A stretch of 64,000 bases of DNA from JBFLVU01 sp964589625 (GTDB lineage: Bacteria > Acidobacteriota > UBA4820 > DSQY01). The stretch is taken from contig CAZPSH010000010.1 in NCBI GenBank assembly GCA_964589625.1, positions 43,079-107,078 on the forward strand. The letters are read 5' to 3'. The position numbers and the translations under genes are program-made. Each line of letters begins with the position of its first letter. The first letter of the stretch is position 1. Below, in pieces: positions 60,769 to 64,000 of this stretch. The notes beneath the pieces are model-generated. The model did no database searches. It had not been told where the DNA came from and was given only the letters and a program-made list of their open reading frames with translations.

Positions 60769-61564
60769 GGCGGGCTTCCTTTCCGGGATAGGGGCACCGC
60801 TTCACGAGCGGGCACTCGCCGCATCGGGGACCCACGGGGCGGCAGACCTCCTGGCCGAAGGAGACGAGGAGCCCGTTGACGGGGATCCACCACCGGCGCG
60901 GAAGAGTCTTTCTCAGCACCTGCTCGGTTTCGTCGGGATGGCGGGTGTGGACGAAGCCCCACCAATTGAGGATGCGGTGGACGTGGGTGTCCACGCAGAT
61001 GCCGCTCTTGCCGAAGCCCTCCGTGAGGACGAGGTTGGCTGTCTTCCTGCCCACGCCCGGAAGGGCGAGAAGCGCGTCCAGCTCGTCGGGCACCCGGCCG
61101 CCGTGCCGTTCGATCAGCACCCGGGCCACCGCACGGAGCGTGCGCGCCTTCGTCCGGTAAAAGCCCACGGGGCGGATGGCCCCCTCCACCTTGCCGATCG
61201 AAAGGTCCGAGAGGGCCTCGGGAGTGGAAGCCATCGCCCACAGGCGCTCGAAGGCCTTTTCCGTCGTGGCGTCCCTCGTTCGCAAAGAGAGGAGGGTGCC
61301 GACGAGGATGGCGAAGGGATCGGGCCGGGTCTCCCGGATGCGGCCCACGACGGGCTCCGCCCGCCCTTCCTTCCAGGACTCCACGGTCCGGAGGAAGGCC
61401 GAAATGGCCCGCGTCGTCATGGGCCGTTCGGGTCGAGGCCACCGAGAGACTCCCGCCCGGGACGACGAACCTCCGGGGCGGGCCCGCGCCCCAGCCGGCC
61501 CCGCCTTGCCGACCTTTCCCTTTTCTCTTTCTGCACTTCCGCCGCTCGGCTTTCTGGTCACCAT
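60746..61564 (-). CDS. nth: Endonuclease III (DNA glycosylase/AP lyase)
   Basis: The HhH-GPD fold is clear: LLALPGVGRKTANLVL with the catalytic Lys, GICVDTHVHRILNWW with the catalytic Asp, and the 4Fe-4S loop CRPVGPRCGECPLVKRCPYP (C-x6-C-x2-C-x5-C). The enzyme removes oxidised pyrimidines and nicks the abasic site. The start is uncertain: the ATG at 61564 gives 272 aa with a basic, low-complexity first 48 residues; the ATG at 61420 gives 224 aa, nearer to the family norm but without a good ribosome-binding site. It follows a small unknown gene by 3 bases if the longer start is used. Confidence 0.9.
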   Translation of the reverse strand: MVTRKPSGGSAEREKGKVGKAGPAGARARPGGSSSRAGVSRWPRPERPMTTRAISAFLRTVESWKEGRAEPVVGRIRETRPDPFAILVGTLLSLRTRDATTEKAFERLWAMASTPEALSDLSIGKVEGAIRPVGFYRTKARTLRAVARVLIERHGGRVPDELDALLALPGVGRKTANLVLTEGFGKSGICVDTHVHRILNWWGFVHTRHPDETEQVLRKTLPRRWWIPVNGLLVSFGQEVCRPVGPRCGECPLVKRCPYPGKEARLTRTTAR

Positions 61565-61567
61565 CCC

Positions 61568-61963
61568 CTACACCCCCCCCGAAGGCCGGTCCTCGTCGAA
61601 GGGCTGGGCTTCCGAAGTCCGGACCCAGACCGTCTCCCGGCTGCTCCGCGTGAGCATCACGGCCCAGTCGCCCCTCCAGTCCCTCACCACGGAGCCGAAG
61701 AGGGGCCGGCGCGATTCCTCCTCGAACTTCTCCAGAAAGACGTGGCCGAAGTGCGCTTCCCCGTCCCGGAGGACCCACGCCGGGTGACGAAACCCCGGGG
61801 CGAGACGGAGGTCCCGGACCCGAAGCGGTACGAACCCCTCCTCCCGCAGGACCTCCTCGAAGGTCGCCGAGAGGTCTCGGCCCCCCAGGCGCAGGTCGTG
61901 GCGGGTGCGCTGGAGGCGCCCCGAAGCCAGGTCCTTCAGCGTCTCCACCACCTCCTCGTCCAC
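61568..61963 (-). CDS. Hypothetical protein of 131 aa
   Basis: The GTG at 61963 with AAAGGGAGG upstream gives 131 aa. Residues 1-50 are helical (VDEEVVETLKDLASGRLQRT), followed by a mixed strand/helix part (EAHFGHVFLEKFEEESRRPL, GDWAVMLTRSSRETVWVRTS). No family recognised. A TATACT element lies 20-25 bases upstream on the minus strand (61982-61987), fitting a promoter for this gene plus nth. The longer frame up to 62107 would run close to the IS66 end. Confidence 0.6.
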   Translation of the reverse strand: MDEEVVETLKDLASGRLQRTRHDLRLGGRDLSATFEEVLREEGFVPLRVRDLRLAPGFRHPAWVLRDGEAHFGHVFLEKFEEESRRPLFGSVVRDWRGDWAVMLTRSSRETVWVRTSEAQPFDEDRPSGGV

Positions 61964-62268
61964 GGAGCCTCCCTTTGGCCGAGTATAACGCGGGCGGCCC
62001 GGCGGCCCTTCCCTTACGGGGGCTCGTATTTCACCGGCGTTCCAGGGGATTCCAAGTGATACGGGGAATGCCCGTGCAAGTCGGGCCACTGGGGATGAAC
62101 CGGGCAATTCACCGTAAATCCTCGCCGTACCCCGTCTGGCGGGGTGGGGCGGTTCGGGGATAGCCTGGGGCGGGTGGAGATGGCCAGCCCGGGGGCTGGG
62201 GCGTTGCCAGGGGGCAGGGACGCTGCCGTCCGGGACGACGGGTAAGGAGGATCAAGGTTTTGAGCGGG

Positions 62269-63804
62269 TCAGTCTTGATGCGATTCGGGCAGGGTGACGG
62301 CGCCGGGGGTGCGGATGGCGTTGAGGGCGGCCTGGCGCAGGTAGACCTTGGGCTCCACCCCGCGGAGCTTAGCGCTTTCGAGGAGGGTGTAGAAGAGGCC
62401 GGCCACCTGGGTGCCGCGCAGGCTCTTGCTGCCGTAGTGGTTCTTGCGGCCCACGACCACACCGCGCAGGGCGCGCTCGGCGCCGTTGTTGTCCAGGGGA
62501 ATGGCGCCGTTCTCCAGAAAGGCTGTCAGTCCGGTCCACAGGTGCAGGGTGTAGGCCACGGCCTTGCCGAGAGACGATTGGGGCAGGACGCTCCCCTTGA
62601 GTTCCATGAGGAGGGCCTGGATCTCCCGGACCACCGGCTTGGCGCGTTCTTGCCTGAGCTTCAGGCGCAGCACTTCCGCTTCCCGCCGTGCTTCGCCTCC
62701 CGTTTCGGGCCCGGCCCGGGGCACCTCCCGGTCCACGGCGTAGAGCTGACCGATGAGATCCAGCATCTTCCCGCTCTCTTCGGGGAAGAAGGCCTCCGCC
62801 TCGGCGAACTTCCGCCTCACGTGGGCCCAGCAGTGGACGAGGGCGAAGGCCCCGTCTCCCTTGGCCAGGCTTTCGTAGGCGCTGTAGCCGTCGGCCATGA
62901 CGATGCCCGTGTAGTCGTTAAGCACCGTCTTCGCCGCTTGGGCCGAGCGGGACGGAAGGATCGTGTAGAAGACGGCGCGCCCGGTAGCCGCGCACCATGT
63001 CCAGAACTTGCCGGGCCTCTCCTCCGAGCGCTTGCCGAGGTAGGGCCAGGTGGTCTCGTCGGCGAGCACGAGGGATTCGCTCAGCACGCTCGTCCGGATG
63101 GCGTTGTAGGTGGGCAGGAGGTGCCGGGCGAGGGCTTCGGTCTGGTCCCAGAGGGCTTGGGAGGTGGTATCGAGGCCTTCGCGGGCCATGATCCTCGCCT
63201 GCCGTTCGAGGGGCAGGTGGTCCAGGTACTTGCTCGCGGCCACCTCCACGGCGAACTCCACCGAGTAGCGCCCGCCGGGGATGAGCTTGGGCGGCCCCGG
63301 GGCGGTCACCACGCAGGCGTTGCAGGTGCAGCGGTACTTGAGGCGGCGGTGCGTCACCTTGACAAAACGCCGCTCCACGACGGTGATCTCCTCCGACGCC
63401 TCGGCCTCGTCCCCGAGGGGCCTGAGCGTCCCGCCGCAGACGGGGCAGGCGCGCTCGTCCCCGGGCAGATCGTGGACCTCTTCAACCACGGGAAGCAGCG
63501 GCTGGAGCTTGGGGCCATGGCCCGTCTTGGGCTTGGGAGGGTCTAGCACGGCGGCATCCGCCTCGCCCTCCGGGGCCGGGCGCTTCTCGGAGGACCGGCC
63601 GAAGAGGGCCCGCTCCCGCAGGGCAAGCAGTTCCTTCGCGAGGTCCAGCTCAAGCTGGAGGGACGAAGGGTCGCGGCCCTGGAGCCTGGCAATCTCCAGA
63701 CGAAACTTTCTGTTCTGCTCCGCGAGCCGTCCGTTCTCCCTGTCGAGGAGGAGGGCCACCTGGCGGACGGTCTCGATGTCGTGTTCGGAGCGGAGATCAA
63801 CCAT
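62269..63804 (-). CDS. tnpC: IS66 transposase
   Basis: A 511-aa transposase. The N-terminus is a leucine-rich coiled coil (about 10-70, LLDRENGRLAEQN). A zinc finger-like part follows (CPVCGG ... CTCNAC), then the catalytic core with DDE candidates in LVLADETTWPY, IVMADGYSAYE and DNNGAERALR, and the C-terminal helix bundle RKNHYGSKSLRGTQVAGLFY. It is full length with no frameshift, so the element may be active. It is preceded on the minus strand by tnpB after 63 bases, as usual in IS66. Confidence 0.96.
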   Translation of the reverse strand: MVDLRSEHDIETVRQVALLLDRENGRLAEQNRKFRLEIARLQGRDPSSLQLELDLAKELLALRERALFGRSSEKRPAPEGEADAAVLDPPKPKTGHGPKLQPLLPVVEEVHDLPGDERACPVCGGTLRPLGDEAEASEEITVVERRFVKVTHRRLKYRCTCNACVVTAPGPPKLIPGGRYSVEFAVEVAASKYLDHLPLERQARIMAREGLDTTSQALWDQTEALARHLLPTYNAIRTSVLSESLVLADETTWPYLGKRSEERPGKFWTWCAATGRAVFYTILPSRSAQAAKTVLNDYTGIVMADGYSAYESLAKGDGAFALVHCWAHVRRKFAEAEAFFPEESGKMLDLIGQLYAVDREVPRAGPETGGEARREAEVLRLKLRQERAKPVVREIQALLMELKGSVLPQSSLGKAVAYTLHLWTGLTAFLENGAIPLDNNGAERALRGVVVGRKNHYGSKSLRGTQVAGLFYTLLESAKLRGVEPKVYLRQAALNAIRTPGAVTLPESHQD

Positions 63805-63867
63805 GAAGACATGATAGCACGATTAGCAATGTATGTCAAGGCTATTAGGCGTGTTGGAAGGTACCTT

Positions 63868-64000
63868 TCAACCGTACCGGCGGTGATCTTTTGTCAGCAG
63901 GAAAGGCGCCGGGCTGAGCGCCATCCTCCCCACCACCGTGGCGCCTTCCAGGAACAGTTGGAGCTCCGTCACCGTCAGGTCCAGCCCCGGCCCCGCACCC
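63868..64000 (-). CDS. tnpB: IS66 accessory protein TnpB, C-terminal fragment
   Basis: A frame entering from the right edge and ending TGA at 63868-63870, 43 codons visible. The end contains LDLTVTELQLFLEGATVV, matching the C-terminal LSxxELxLLLEG region of TnpB, then a short tail LLTKDHRRYG. It is truncated by the window, not by mutation. Confidence 0.65.
   Translation of the reverse strand, partial: GAGPGLDLTVTELQLFLEGATVVGRMALSPAPFLLTKDHRRYG

Larger units (their letters stand above)
62114..64000. mobile_element. IS66 family insertion sequence, cut by the window edge
   Basis: Contains the transposase gene and the 3' end of the accessory tnpB on the same strand. One end is placed at 62114, where GTAAATCCTCGCC begins; IS66 ends typically start GTAA. 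The 8 bases before it (62106-62113) would be one copy of the target duplication. The other end is outside the window, so neither the inverted repeat nor the duplication can be confirmed. A short hairpin, CCAGCCC/GGGCTGG, lies in the non-coding tail near 62187. Confidence 0.6.

Noticed and set aside
62269..64000. Transposon-carried cargo genes
   Set aside because: Only the IS66 transposase and tnpB end are seen; nothing else lies within the visible part of the element.

Overview
The window is high-GC DNA, gene-dense on both strands, with no tRNA, rRNA or CRISPR array. It looks like a chromosomal piece of an anaerobic, respiring, sensor-rich bacterium. Several traits suggest dissimilatory sulfur metabolism: a dissimilatory-type sulfate adenylyltransferase (sat), small DsrD-like and DsrN/CbiA-like proteins, three NarI + HdrD/DsrK-type membrane redox modules, and multiheme cytochromes. 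The taxon cannot be fixed from sequence alone. A dsr-bearing Acidobacteriota or a Desulfobacterota-like lineage would both fit.

Layout. 1-7 kb: a TPR protein cut by the window edge, a DUF507 protein, a small membrane protein, metG and a secreted M28 peptidase. 7-12.2 kb (minus strand): buk-iorA-iorB-ptb-NYN, which encodes a full route from aromatic 2-oxo acids through acyl-CoA and acyl-phosphate to ATP. 12.3-21.6 kb: a histidine kinase and response regulator pair, a giant SBP/PAS/GAF sensor with no output domain, and a membrane diguanylate cyclase. 21.9-25 kb (plus strand): redox module A (NarI-like, HdrD/DsrK-like, single receiver), closed by a terminator. 25-31.5 kb (minus strand): redox module B, an operon Rrf2-macrodomain-NarI-(HdrD fused to a receiver)-kinase-receiver-kinase with a palindromic operator candidate. 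31.7-38 kb: a second Rrf2, an 11-heme cytochrome c/b fusion, a methyltransferase, a CGGC protein, trmO, and a DUF302 gene behind a LexA-box-like promoter. 38.2-46 kb (minus strand): redox module C, an operon Cys-rich HTH-HdrD-NarI-ferredoxin-NrfD/cytochrome c-receiver-kinase-receiver. It sits behind a -24/-12 promoter and is divergent from a sigma-54 activator. 46.2-50.9 kb: the activator, a DsrD-like protein, a DsrN/CbiA-like protein and sat. 51-59 kb: an RND efflux operon with one adaptor and two pumps. 59-61.9 kb: a GGDEF-EAL protein, an endonuclease III and a small unknown gene. 62.1-64 kb: an IS66 element running off the edge.

The strongest unifying signal is that all three NarI/HdrD redox modules carry receiver domains, once as a direct HdrD-receiver fusion. 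Modules B and C also carry kinases whose PAS domains have a repeated cysteine motif. The Desulfovibrio hmc operon, with its linked rrf1 (response regulator) and rrf2 genes, is the known precedent. The arrangement here is more elaborate and suggests that electron flow through these membrane complexes is sensed by, or controlled through, a phosphorelay.
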